Made by a program: the position numbers and the translations under genes. The notes beneath the pieces are model-generated. The model saw nothing but the letters and a program-made list of their open reading frames with translations. It was not told the DNA's origin and did no database searches. A stretch of DNA of 64,000 bases from Promerops cafer (taxonomy: Eukaryota > Chordata > Aves > Passeriformes > Nectariniidae). Positions 37,996 to 50,985 of this stretch are shown piece after piece (the first letter of the stretch is position 1; every line of letters begins with the position of its first letter). The stretch spans positions 62,001 to 126,000 of the forward strand of contig VZSE01008782.1 of the NCBI GenBank assembly GCA_013398275.1. The letters run 5' to 3'.

Positions 37996-40900
37996 GTCCC
38001 TGGACATCAGGGGAGACACACCATCCTCTTTTCCTGGGCCTCCTTTCCCTGCTGCTGCAGGGTTCATTGTGCCCCTGTGTCTCACCCCACTGTGCATCTC
38101 AAAAGCCACTGGGACCTTCTTGGAGAGCAGGAGTGCAGGACTGCTGGAGGAGTGCATGGATGAGTCAAATCCTTGTGTTCTGCTGTGGCTGGAGGTGTCA
38201 ATGGACACCAGGATGCTCCTGCTTCTCCAGGAGAGAATGGCATGGACCAGGGAACACCCCGAGCAGGATTCCAGGCATGGATAGGGGTTTCACCTGCGAC
38301 TGGCACTGCTGTCCTGACCCCCAGCAGGCACCAGGCATCCTCTGCTGGTCCCCAGCACAGGACAGGGCTCTGACAGGACCTGCCAGCAGCCTGCACTGAA
38401 GCTGGGATGGAATTTGGCAAAGGACAGGGAGATCTCGAGGTCCTTGAGAGGGGACTAACAATTCCAGTTGCCCCCGAGGAAAGAAATACAGGAGGATGAC
38501 TTGAGCTTAGTGGATTGTCTGAGGCTCTCAGGGGATCATCAGATACTTCCACTCCCTTTTTGTCCTGAGGTGACAAGTTTTCCTTCCCATTCACAGAAAT
38601 GCAAAGCAGTTCATTCACAGCAGTAATAAGAACGATGTCCTTTGTAAAACAGCCGGGGAGTGAACCCTTCGAGGTGCTTTACAGCAAAACAATTGCAGAT
38701 GAAATGACAAAACCCACCCCAGCTGAGCACCAGCCAGATCGGTATCAAACGCTGAACAAGCTCATGTGTAGAGAAAGCAGATTCACCAGCCCGTTTCCCT
38801 GCCAGCAGCTGGCCAGGAGCTACGGAGGGATTCTTTAGGATCAGAAAAACAGCCAAAACAGAGCAAATATGAGAGGGAAGAGCAAAGTGACAGCTGCTCG
38901 GGCTCTCAGTGCACGCTCGGCTGCCCCATCCAGCCCACATCCACAGGAGATGGAAACGCTGGAGGCTGTGGAAAAGCGGGGATGTGCTGGATGGATCTTT
39001 ACCTGGCTGGGGCCAGGAGCAGACAGCGACCCGACACAGGGAGGCAGAGATGGTTTCATGCAAGCATGGCTAATAGGGAGGGCATTAGTCCTATAAACTT
39101 GTAATCCTGCTGAGGTCCCGACCCCAGCACTGTCCTGTGCCACCGAGAATCCGCAAGCAAATTCTGTACCGTGCCGCGTGGGCTCCCTTTCATCGGCCCT
39201 TTTCAGCCTTTCTGCATTTGAGATTTACTGGATGTCCTTGTGTTTGGTGGAGAAGAGGGCAAATTGGAGCCTGTCGTGTACCTTCTTCCTCATTCAGCAG
39301 CACATCATTCTGCCTGCAGCAGGGGGGAAGGAGACGGACGGGCAGGCATCAAAGCTGCCGGCTCTGTCACATTTTCTTCCCCCCAGCCAAAAAGGAAGTG
39401 TTGGCGTCATTTGGAGCCCAGCCCACAGCCTCAGGTCTCTCTCCCACACCCAGAAAGGGCAGCAGCACCTTTCTCTGTGCCCTTGGTCTCCTCTCAGGGT
39501 GCTGCCAGGAGCCCTCCAAGTGAACATCCCTGTGGGTCACCAGCTGAGTGAGCACCACAGATTCCAGCAAAACCCCATCCCCACTGGAGACATGAGCCAG
39601 CACGCTGGGTCATGAGCACGGCTGCCTTTCAGAGACCTCTCCTGTGCTTTGCACTGAACTTTTTACCAGCTCATGAAAAAGGCAGTGATAAAAGCAGAGC
39701 AGTGTGAACAGCTGAGCTGTGCCGCTCCTCTGCCCGGCATCCGGAGGCTTAATGAGCCAGTAGGAAATGCCATGTGCCCAGCTGGATGTTGGGCATTGTC
39801 ACTCTCCCACACAGCTCTTGGGGTGTGTGGGGATATGGGGGACCTGAGGACTGAGCAGCAATGCTTTGCCAACCCCTGAAATCTGAATGTTTGGAGCAGT
39901 TGGGTGCTGGGAATTAACGCGCAAGCGATGAATGTGGTCAGGACACGGCACTCTGCTAATATCCTGCTTTGTCTAGCTCCAGTGCCGCTATTCCATCCCA
40001 AAATATCCCCCTGAACATCCCTCCGGGAGTGGACTTTGTGGAGATGCTGCACATCCCCCAGCACCACGCAAGTGCCCGCATTAAAAGCTTAATAAAAATA
40101 GCTTGATAACGGGATGTGTTCCCATCACCGGCAGCTCTGGAGCCCGCCGCCGATCCCTGTGCCTCCAACGCAGCAAGGCCAAGGAATTACAGGATGGGGG
40201 CTGCAAGGTCCTGACAGTCTAATTTCTATTAATTACAGCCCGTGCAGGATCCTGTCGCTGTGGAAAGAGGAGATGGGGAGATGGGAAATCATTGCAGGGC
40301 CGGGAGGACGCTGAAGGTTCTGAAGGTTGGTGGTGCCGACCGGCAGCAGCCAAAACATCCGGGCTGGCCACAGCAAGGAGGGGTTTATGGTGAGAAGCAA
40401 CAGGTTGGGCTGGATGGAGGGATGGGGATGTTCTACCCTCCTCCTCCTCATGTTGTGTTGCTCGAATGCACGCTTTGCAAAGTTAAATCGCAAAGAGAGG
40501 AAATCTTTTAAGGGAAAAGAAAACAAAAATAAGATCTTGGCAGAAGGATAAAGGAAGGCAACTGAAATGCTCATTAAAACTGAGGGGCCCCATTTCCCTG
40601 TCCAAGTGGCCACATCTCTGGAGGTTCCCAGATCCTTTGAAATGCCTTGTCAGACAAAGTCTTTCATCCTACCTGATTCTGGCTAAATTCATGGACCCAG
40701 AAATTTTCACTGGAAGCGTGAAAGATAGAGCAACTCCATTCTGACTTTTCACTTCCCATCTGATCGCTGTTGATACAATTTATTCCTATGACAGCATCTG
40801 CTGCTTTCATGGGTTTTTTATTCTGAAGTACAACTCGTCTTTGTTAGTCCCATTTTCAGGCCTTTCATCATTTGAGTCACAACATAAAAGGCATTTAAAC

Positions 40901-43900
40901 ACTCCTGCTTGGAAACCAGGCTGGGAGAGGGTGGAAGCAAGGAGATGCCATGTCTCCCCAGTCCCAGCCCTCCTCTGGCACGGGATGGGTTGTCCTGGTG
41001 TGCCACAACCCTTTCGTGCTCCCACGTGCCTCCTGCCAAGGATGGCAGTGATGGGGATGCTGCGGCTCCATTTTGGAGTGATGCTGTGAAATCCAGATGT
41101 GCTTTGGGGTGCAGAACCCTGTAGACCAGGTCTCTGTTGGGGCAGCATCTCTCTCACCTACCACTGACCCAAGGAGTGTTTCCAGGGGCTCTGTGCCCTC
41201 CTCATCAGCCAAACCTCTCGTTAGACAACTAATTGCCTTTTGCTCTGCAGCTCCAGACCTGTGGTGCTCAGCTCTCCATGTCCCTGTGCTGGGGGGCTCT
41301 GCCACCCCTCACTGCCACCCACACCCCTCTGAACTCGCCAGGGACCCTTGTCCCCACCAGTGCCAGCAGATCCCTCTCTGCCCTGGCATCTGCCGAGCTG
41401 CTGGAGGCACCGGGGAGTTCAGAGCTACCCACAGAAAATTGGAGTCTAATAATAGCTCTGTGGTGTTGCACCAGCAGAGAGCTGGAACAGCTTCGTCTGG
41501 CAGGGAGAGGCCACCGCTGGCTCCTGTCTGCTCAGCTGGAAGAACAACGCCTTTCCCGGGATCCTCCTCCCCGGCTCCCAGCTCCGCTCCCCCTGCAGCC
41601 CCCGCTGCGGCTCACGGGCCACTCCCCACACTTCAAGGATTCCCTGCCCCAGCAGCGTGGCCCACAGCACTCCCCAGACCCCTCCCCGTGCACATGGGGC
41701 ACGGGGCTCCACGCCTGCCACAGGGTTTGGACCGTGTGGAAAAGCCACTGGGGGCACAGAATGGGCAGGACTCACCCGCCACACCCCTGGATGAGCACCT
41801 CTGGCATGTGGTGGCCTGTCCCCCTCCTGCTTTAATTCCCCTGCCATATTTTCCACTCCAGCAGTCATTGCTGGCACCTGAGCATCCTCCAGCAACATCC
41901 CTCGTCCCACCTGCTCTCGCTCATCCTGGATCCCATCCCTTGTCCCCCAGCTCCCAGGAAAGTGAGCGCAGCTGGAAACTCTGCTGCTGCTTATTGGAAT
42001 AACCTTTCAGGATTCATTTAGTGCCGCTTGCTTCCACCCCACCTTTCCATCGTCAGCACTTTACTAATTGCAACTTTTAACTCGTTGTGCCCAGGTAGCC
42101 TGAGAGCAGCTGCTGCTGTAAGGAATGGGGTTCCTCTGACCCCCATCTCTCCTTCCTCCTCAAATTAAGGGTCAGCCCAGTGAAGCGTGAACACCACACT
42201 CACCCCCAGCCTGCACGACCCCGCTCCTGCTCCCAGCTCACCCCACAAGCTTCCTGCTCTGGGAAAAGATCATCCCAGAAGACCACAAATCCCAGGCAAA
42301 ATCCCAGCCATCACCTGGGAGCATAAATCAGAGCATGGCTGGGCAGGGAAGAGGCGAGAGATCCCGACGGCTATCGGAGCACTGTCTGCCTGAGACTTAT
42401 TAAATTATGGCTCTCGAGTTCAGCATCTGAGCCCGGCGCGCCGGGGAGCGGGCGGGAGGGGGGTGGGTTACAGCCCCCTAATTCAATCACGGGGCAGAGG
42501 CGATGGCGCAGCTGGTGGGGAAGAAGAGCTGTGGCTGTCAACACAGAGAGAACGAGGCTTCCACAGCCTCCCTGGATGGCTCTGCCCACTGACCCCTCAC
42601 AGCTGCATTTCCCCATGCACTGGGAATGGCTCCGTGTGGCTGCTAAGGGCTGGGGTCTGGTCCTGTGCTGGTGTGGCATCGGTGCCACCACACAGGATTG
42701 CACTGATGCAAGGCCGCCCGCACTGAAAGGTGGGATGTTGCCAGCTCTGCTGCCACACAGCTTTCTTTCCAAAGAGAAAACGAGCCAAGAAACTACATTT
42801 TCAGGAAACGGAGGTGCTTTTTACGTAAGTGCAAGAGCAGGGCAGGAGGAAGATGAGACGCTGGTTCCCAGCTGACACCGCTAACCAGCGAGTGTGACTA
42901 AAACTTGGGAATGCTTTGCACAGGGGTTCAGGCACTGTGGTGATGCCCATGGCATTAAAACCTCAGCAGCTGCCCAGGGAGATGAGGACAGAGGGACATA
43001 ATCGGGTAGGAAAGAGAGGAGAGAGCTGGGAAGGCAGATGCTTCCCCTGAAAGCATTTCCAAGGTCAACGCTTGAAAGTGGAGCAGAGAGAGGATTTGGC
43101 TCAGGCAAGGGAGCGGGACCACGCTGGGATGCTCAGTGGGAGGCAGAGGAACGCCCAGCTCCCGCCGGCACCGAATCACCCAGCCGAGGGCTCAGTGAGG
43201 CACCCAGACAAGGGCACGGTCCCACCGGGGCGGCGCGGGCGGTGAGGGAGCTCCGGCCGCGCCGGCTCCTGCCTCCACGGCAGCAAATTCAATCGTGGCG
43301 AATAACAGAGTGGAACAAAATCCAGCAATGCAATAAAATCTCCCGGCGCCTTGTTCACCTGAAGCCTGAGCAGCCGGGGCTCGCACCGGAGGTGGCACAG
43401 CCTCTGCGGGCAACCTCGTGTCCGGGGAGCCCGGCAAGGGGAGGGAGGGTTTGAAATGGCCCTGGGTGAGCTTTCGACGGGTGACACTGCATCCCGAGGC
43501 CCACGGGAACAGGGGGATGGCCGGATTTCTGAGCAAGGGAGAGCTGCTGGTTCCTTAAGAAGCGGGGAGGTGAAATCCAATTGTGCAGCATCCACGGCTG
43601 CCATTAACCTGTCTGTGTACTCCCGCGGCCGCCCATCCCTCTCCTCCTGACAGCCGGGGCTGCCCGGCACACGCTGCCCCGGCTGCCCGGGGATTTGTGT
43701 CTGCCTGCTGCAGCGGCACACGACCCTGCCGCAGGCTTTCCTCCCGTGTTCCGCGCTGCTTCCAAAATGGAGCGCTGGCTGAACATCCCCTGGTGAGCTG
43801 GGGAGCCGCGGAACCGACTCCTGGAGAAGGAGAAATGGTGGCAGCGTGTGATGGGCGGCTGCGGGAGGAGCTGCCGGGGCAAACCACAGCTCCAGACTGA

Positions 43901-44987
43901 GGCCGGGAAAGATAATGGCATCACACTTCCTTGAAGGAGGGTCCTTAGGACTTTCCTTGGGAATGCCCCTTGGGCATTCAGCTTGCAGTGTCACGTCCAT
44001 CAAGCGAGTGTTTAGATCCAGGGATCTTAATGGCAGTTTTTGGAAGCGCAGATGGGTTTGTGCCAGGCTTGCACGTTCCTGGAGGAGGCAGCCAGGTGGG
44101 CATTAGAGGGGTCTGCACTGCCAGACGTTCAGCTGGAGGCCCCTCAGATGTGCCAGCAGCGGCTGACAGGGGGAAAAGGCAGGATCTGGACTCGTTTTGC
44201 TCAGCCCCACACTCTTCCCGGCCCACGGGGAGGCTGAGAGCAGGCTGGTGGAGGAGGGAAGGGAGAGGAGAGGTGGGGAGCAGGGAGGAGGTGCAGCCAG
44301 CCCCACCAACCACCTCGCCTCTCTGCATCCCAGTTCCATTTGCAGATTTATTAAATCGAGAGCCAATTCCGACATAATTTCTTTCAAGCAGCTCCACCTC
44401 GCAGGTGTGCGGAATTTATTTGAGATAAAGAAAACCATTACAGAGAGACAGCAATCTTCAAAGACCACCTCGGAGACCTGAGAGAAATAAAAACACTAGC
44501 CCGTGCAAATGTGCAATTAAGTTTCAGAATACTCCTGCTCCATGAAAAGCTCCGTTCCTGCAGAGAACAGGCCTTTAAGGCAATTTTCCCAAACTCTATT
44601 CAGCATTCACTCAAAAATGCCTTTTTAAAACAACATGTGATTTTTTTTTTACCTCTCCCTGCCTCACTCCTCCTCCTCCCTGCGCTTGCTCCATCACTTC
44701 CAGGTGGGACACAGACAGCTCTGGGGGGGATACGGTTCCTCCCCATTTGGAGGGGGACATGAGGCACAGGAGGGGTCCCATCCACACAGGCACAGCTCTG
44801 TCACAACCTCCACTCGTGCCAGATCCACAACCCAGGAATTTTTACAGCTAGTCTTGTTATTCAAGGAGACCATGGCACTGGCATGGCCCAGCCTGGGGAC
44901 AATTTGCCAACTATTCCCAGTTGAAGGATCTTCATATCCCTTATTCATGGGTCATTCTCTGCTTGGTGATTAATTAAAAATGCATAA

Positions 44988-45100
44988 TTAACCTGTGGAA
45001 CGCACTGCCATGAGGTATCGGGGAGGCCAGGAGCTTAGTGGGATTCGGGGGAGGATTATATGTTTAAATGGATAATGAGAACATCTGGTGGTACATTAAC
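44988..45100 (+). mobile_element. Ancient CR1/L3-type LINE 3' fragment
   Basis: The stretch ACCTGTGGAACGCACTGCCA, then GAGGCCAGGAGCTTAGTGGGATTCGGGGGAGGATTA and ATGGATAATGAGAACATCTG corresponds to the 3' region of old amniote CR1 elements. It is short and diverged. Confidence 0.7.
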
Positions 45101-47049
45101 AGGGATGAAGGAGAATTAGGGAGAAGAGCTTGGCCTGCTGCCGGCACAGGGTGCAGGAGGGCAACCACGGGGCTGGCTCAAGGAGGGCACTGCTGGCCCA
45201 GCTCCAAGCTTGGCAGAGACACCAACGCACCCCTCCACCCTTGGGAAGTGTGATTTTGGGAATGAGTGGGTGTCTCTGGGGACGAGGCAGTGACAGAGGT
45301 GTCACCACAGGGCTGGGTGCCTTCGGGTTGGACGTGGCTGCCTGGGACAGCAGGATGGCCGCAGTGCTGCCAGCTCCTTGCCAGAACACCCAACCCAGCA
45401 GCCACCTCTTGTCCATGGAGACCAGTGGCATGACCGTGACCTCTGGAGACACCCTGATAAATCAGCCACAGTGTCCTTAAAACCCCAGGAGAGCATCCCT
45501 CAGCTGCAGCACTGCCTGCAGGTGACACCACACTGCACACGCCGTCATCTGTGCTGCTGGGGGCGAGCTCTCAAGCGTGGCACGCGACCAAGAATCCCAG
45601 GAAAGTGCAGGAGACACAAGACCAAACCTCAGCCAACCTGGCCCCGCAGGGTATCCCAGCCCAAGGGTGTGCAGCCCATGCAACAGGCAGTTCCTGGGGG
45701 TCTCCAGCTTCTGAACAACACGTGGCTTCCAGGACTGAGCCTGGCACACACCTTCTCCCTGTGGCAGCACCCCTCATCCACCCCAGGCTGCACAGAGAAT
45801 CACAGACACCACCCACCATCCCCCTTGCACGGTGGGCACAGGCCACGTGCTTTGCTTCACTTCTTTGCCCCAGCCTCGGAAGTTTTCTTAGAAAAGCCTG
45901 GCAGCCAAAGCCAGCGACTCCGAGAGCAAACTCGGGGCTGACGACAGGATTACTAAATCCCTGTCAGCAAACAGGGCTCAGGCAGCTGCTCTTTTGCATT
46001 GTAAATCTGCTGCTCCACCGTTAGCACCGAGTGATGGTTGTGCAAGGCCTGGGAACCTCTGGGGGTGAAAAGCACTGAGGGCTCTCAGCAAGGTCCCCAA
46101 GAACTGGGGGTATCCTCAGCTCTTCATCACGCTGCAGCACCAGGCTCCTGCTTTGCAGCAGCTTGGAGAAGGAGGGGATGCTCAGTCCTCCCAGCAGGAC
46201 TCTGGATGCTCTCAATGTCCCTTCACCGTTTCGCAGGCGATGCCACCGACTCAGCAAGATTGGGCAGCCAGAGGGATTTTGGGTGTCGTGGCCCCTCTGG
46301 GCTCGCTGCTGGTCCCCTGGGACGAGGTGGCTGCAGCACATCGTGCTCAGCCTGCCGAGCACGGCCGGGGCCTGCCGGGCCGGGGTTAATCTCGTTGTCA
46401 CACTTTCCCTCCTTCTTGCTGGCTCGGCTGGCTTTGACCCGCTGTGAAATTGTGGCCAACAGCACTGAATATTTTAAGAGCAGCAATGCAGTGATGGCCG
46501 CGCGGCGGAGCAGCAAGGCAGGCCGGGAGCTGGGCTGGGCCCTCACCTCCCCCCCGCCACCACCAACCCATTAGCACAGTTCAGGGAAACCTAAAAAATT
46601 CAAAAGACACTGAAATATGCAGCATTTTTGCTCTCTCTGGAAATGACGCGCTTCGCTTCCCAGATGCTCCCGAGCAGGACGTTGTAAATAAGAGGCTTTA
46701 TGACACAGAGGGTGCTGCCAATGGGGCTGCGGGATGCTGCAGAGCCCAAATTGACACCCCAGTCCCTGTCCTGCCCCTCGCTGGGGACAGAGCCGTGCTT
46801 GGGCTTGGAACAGACCTGCACTGCCATCCATGCCCATCCTCACTAGCACACTGCAGCCATTAAAGGAGTTCCCCTCTCCATCCTTGGCCTCTGCTGGCTG
46901 CTCCCTGCCCCGTTGCCCCCGGGATGTCCCCTCGGCACGTCCCTCCTCCCCTCGGCCGGGCGGGACGCGGGTGCTGCAGGACCTGACGCAAACACCTGTC
47001 CTCAGCACTTCTGCTATCTGGGGCACAGCAGAGCAGCAGCGGCGAGGAA

Positions 47050-47083
47050 TTAAAAAAAAAAAAAGAGAGAAAAAAAAAAAAAA
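47050..47083 (+). repeat. A-rich simple repeat
   Basis: Two long A runs are separated by a short AG stretch. It is low complexity and lies within the presumed RTN4RL1 intron. Confidence 0.9.
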
Positions 47084-49430
47084 GGGTCTATTTGCATAAA
47101 CCTCCCAAAAAGAGGAGCTGGAGCCTGAGTCTGGAGAGCTGGAATATCAGTCAGGGACCACCGGAGCTGGTAGGGAGTGCAATAATTATTTGGGAAGCGT
47201 CACCTGGACCTGGGCACGTTCTGCCACCAGGTCCCTGCGTGTCCCCAAAGTGCTGCCCCAGGGCTTGACACCCCATCTAGGAGTGACATTGGGACACTTT
47301 TGTATTCAGGTCTTAAGAGGGCAGATTAATCGCCATGTGCTGGATCTGTCACGCGCAGGGATATATATTCTTCTCAGAATTTACAAGTAGTTCTGTCTGA
47401 GAAATAAACAACTGGAGATAAAAATTACATTGTCACCGTGCAGGTGTGATCGATGGGCAAGACAAGCCCTCGGAGTGGCAGCGAGGTGCCACTGGCACAG
47501 CCTGCCCAGGGAGTGCCAGCACCTGGGGCAGCTGGCAGATGCCAAAGGGACTCTGGGAAAGGCAGTGGGATGTATTCCACCAACCCCAGCCTGTCGTGTC
47601 TCTGTCCCCAAAGCCAGGAAAAGTGGGAACAGCCACCAAGGCCATCCCCAAGTGAGGCAGATGCCAAACCCTGGAGAAAACAATGCTGGTAATGGGTGGC
47701 CAGGATGCAACCGTGGGAAGATGCCTGGAGCAAAGCAGTGAGTGACAGAGGGGGCTGCAGCCCCCAGGTCTGCTCCTCGTAAAAGCCTCTTGGGCTCTGT
47801 CTCAAGCCCCAGATCCTCCTCTCCAGTGTGTTTCCAAGGTCAGCAATGGGCACAAGACAGCCAGGCTGGCAGCCACCGGATTCCCCAGGGATGTGAGAGA
47901 AGGATTGATGCAGTTTACACCAAGCCCCTTTCTAGTTTGGTTTCTCCTTCATCCTTCTCTGCTTCCCATGGCTGCATTGCCTTGGCCCGGCTTGTCATGG
48001 AGTGACAGAGCACATTGCCTGCTGGGTCACTCCCTGGGGAGGGACAGGCATTGGCTCCCTCACAGTTTAAATCTGAATTCACACTGAGAGCACTAAAAAA
48101 GCTCTGCGTGGATCCTCTTCCCAGCCTTCGGCATCCTGAGGACTCATGACTCGGCTCAGCCTGCTGGGATGGAGATCCCAAAACCATCTGGGGACATCCA
48201 GCTGCCCCTGAGGCGGGTGCCTCGCTCCGGGCTGGCACCCAGCAGCTGGTCCAGCAACTGCCTTCAGTCTATTAATAAAGCTGGAGCAGCTGGGAGAGCA
48301 TCCACCTCACCAGTCCTCGGGATTTATCCACACTGCTCTGCCTTATCAGCCATGCTTTTCACAAGCACTTAAATTCGGGAGGAAAAGGAAAAAGTGAAAT
48401 CAGATAGAAATGCAGGTCTGTTTGCTGTTTTCTCCAATGAAATGGTTCTGGGTAAACAGCAGACGCCTTTGATGAAATCCCAGCAGGCTTAAACAATAAA
48501 GCTGGTTACAAACTCAATCTGGCGCAGATATCAGATCTGAAATTGTTTCAAAAAACATGTCAACATTTTCTAATGCTGCTGCAAAACTTCCTCGGCACTT
48601 TGCCACAAGCTGCATCTGTGACGCAGGACCTGCGCCGCTGTCCCAGCTCGTGCTCCCACTGCTGCACTTCCCAGGGGGAGTCCTGCCCTGGCACCTCTGC
48701 AAGCCTCTGCCTGCTGGGAGACCCTGAGCTGCAGGAAGATGCTCGGTGGCATCACCTGGGAGGCAGGAGATGCACATTCCCAGCCCCCATGGTCGGGGTA
48801 CACTGGGTTGTTTTCCAGCTGTAAATGCAGTTCCCATCCCCAGGCACAGCCTGGCTGAGGCTTTGCAGTGCTGGATCAGGGGCATCAGGCAGGGTGGGCA
48901 TCCCTCTCATCACAGCCCAGGGATGGAATTCAGCCGTGGGTTCATCCCAGGCACCACTAAGGACAATTGACTTTTCCATGGAAAAACAACTTGCAAAACG
49001 TTGTGGTGGCAGAGGAGCACAGCCTGGTGCCCCTCTTGGGTTCTGCCTCCCGTGTGCCACCTCTGCATCCTGCTGGGACACCGGGGCAGGGTGAGGCTGC
49101 ATGGGGATGCACAGGCCCTCCATGGAATGGAGGCAAAGCTTGGTCCCTCTCCTACACCTATGGCACAGGCTGGTGGGCACAACGGGGACCGTCCAGCACA
49201 GGGCAGCTGGGTCAGGGTGACAGGAAATCTGGCAGCTCCGTTGGTGTTGGAGTGACAGGGACCATCCAAACTCGGAAAACACATGGAGCTAGAGTGCAGT
49301 GAGGCAGGTCCTGCGCTGGCATTGCCAGGACCAGCTTGCCAGTTACACGGCACTGGCACTTCCTAAACTCTGTCAGCACTTGGGGTCTCTGGAGGACACC
49401 AGGGGATGCAGCTGAGGGGGTGAGAGGCTG

Positions 49431-49450
49431 AGGAGGAGGAGGAGGAGGAG
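49431..49450 (+). repeat. (AGG)n trinucleotide repeat
   Basis: There are about seven AGG units in non-coding DNA. Confidence 0.9.
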
Positions 49451-50504
49451 GCACACCTGGTCACACCACAAACACAGACACTGTCTTGGCTCTGGTTAAA
49501 AAGACAGCACCATCTCTAAAGATATTTAGGGTCTCCCAAAGGCTCCCACCTCCAACCATAAGAGATCTGCTCCACCAGCGTGGGGGAAGACACACTCATC
49601 CCTTGTTGGATCCAGCCCTACACACACCCCATCCCACACCCCGAGGAAGCCCCCAGCCTGGAGCTGATGCCTGACACAGCTCATGGCCCGTGTGGCTGTG
49701 ATGGAGCGGCAGAACCTTCATCCCTCCCAGGAACTGGAAATGACAAAGGGGACACAGGAGAGGAAAAACGGGGCACGAGGAAGAGGATGAGGAGGGTGGG
49801 CAGCCCTGGGGGGTGCAGGGGGCCGAGCCTGAGCTCCGGAGCAGCGCAGGGGATGTGGCAGACCTGACCCCTCTGCGGAGGTTGCCTTTGCCATCGATCC
49901 CTGTTGCACTCAGGCTCATTAGGGCCGGGAGCTGCTGCGAGCGGCTGCTGGAGGAGACAGACGGGGGGAGCGCTCGCTGTGGCTCCCTGGATCGTATTAA
50001 ATATTTACTTTGTTTTGTTTTGTTTTTCCCAGCTATATTGATCAGAGATGGAGTGGGGAGGGGGGGTGGGGAACAAGGGGGTGCTGTTGGATGCTGGGAG
50101 GGAAAAGCAGAGGCAACGACTGAGCTGGAAAATGGGGACAGACCCTGTCAGGGCGTTCCCGAGGGATTCACCTGCTCTCCCAAGGGGCACCCAGTGCTGT
50201 CACCCTACAGAGATGCTCCCCTCAGAGCCATTCATCCCCTTCAGGGTCGGGATGGGCATCACCAGCACACGGTGGGGGGGCAGTGGGGCAGCTTCCACTC
50301 CCCATCCCACACCAGCCCCGTCTCGAGGGATGCAGGACGGGGGGATGCCCAAGGCGAGAGCACCTCATAGCTTGGGGTATCCCCCCACCCCGGGCCGGGA
50401 GGTGCCCCCCGCATCCAGGCTGGGCCCCGGGAGCGGCCGCGCAGTCGGCACTGTTTCTATTTCGAGAGGAGCTCTACTGGAAAAGGAACAAAAGCCGAGG
50501 GAAG

Positions 50505-50514
50505 CTATAAATAG
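50505..50514. promoter_or_regulatory. CTATAAATAG: TATA-box or MEF2-type site
   Basis: The palindrome-like CTATAAATAG fits the MEF2 consensus exactly and also contains TATAAATA. It sits in GC-rich, CpG-containing sequence about 7.5 kb before DPH1, in the presumed 5' part of RTN4RL1. It could mark a promoter or a muscle/neuron enhancer, or be chance. Confidence 0.3.
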
Positions 50515-50931
50515 CCACCTCCTTCACACCAGCGCCTCCTCCGCCCCAGCATCCCGAGGCCGGGGGGTCCCGCAGCCTGGCCCGGGCTCAGCCCCACTGC
50601 CAAACCCCCTCCACGTCTTCGAGCCAACATCTCCATCTGAAAACCAGAGGGAATAATAAGCCGGGGAAGATCTGCCGCCGAAGTAGAACTGGCTGCGAGC
50701 AGCGGTGTGCCAAGTTACCCGGCGGCTCTGCCCAGCCACAGCCCCGTTCCCCGGGGGATTTGCCGCTGCCCAGCCATGCTCTGCACCCAAAAACACCCCG
50801 CGGGGATGGATTCCACCACCTGGGGATGCTCCTCTTGTCCCTGGCTCTGTCTGCGGCTGGCAGGGAGCAGGAAGAGCCGAGTGGCTCGGGCAGACCTACT
50901 TTCAAGGCTTTAATCCTTTTTGCTTAAAGAA

Positions 50932-50985
50932 TCTTTTTTTTTTCCTCTCCCCTCTCTTTCTTTTCTTCCCTTTCTTTTCCTTTCC
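50932..50985 (+). repeat. 54-nt uninterrupted polypyrimidine tract
   Basis: Every base from 50932 to 50985 on the plus strand is C or T, including nine Ts then mixed CT blocks with near mirror symmetry. Such tracts can form triplex (H-DNA) structures. A CpG-bearing GCGCGG sequence follows directly. Confidence 0.9.

Noticed and set aside
37996..38460. Extension of the CR1 copy or a second LTR
   Set aside because: The similarity to CR1 fades after about 37995, and no LTR ends, TATA-polyA pair or target duplication could be found.
41097..42002. 301-codon open frame on the plus strand
   Set aside because: Pro/Ser/Ala/Leu-rich composition is typical of chance frames in GC-rich DNA, with no domain or motif and overlapping frames of similar quality on both strands.
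46540..46580. Minus-strand ATG followed by a phase-1 GTGAGG donor as RTN4RL1 exon 1
   Set aside because: It would encode a Trp/Arg/Gly run unlike the conserved short start and has no supporting promoter signal beyond GC content.
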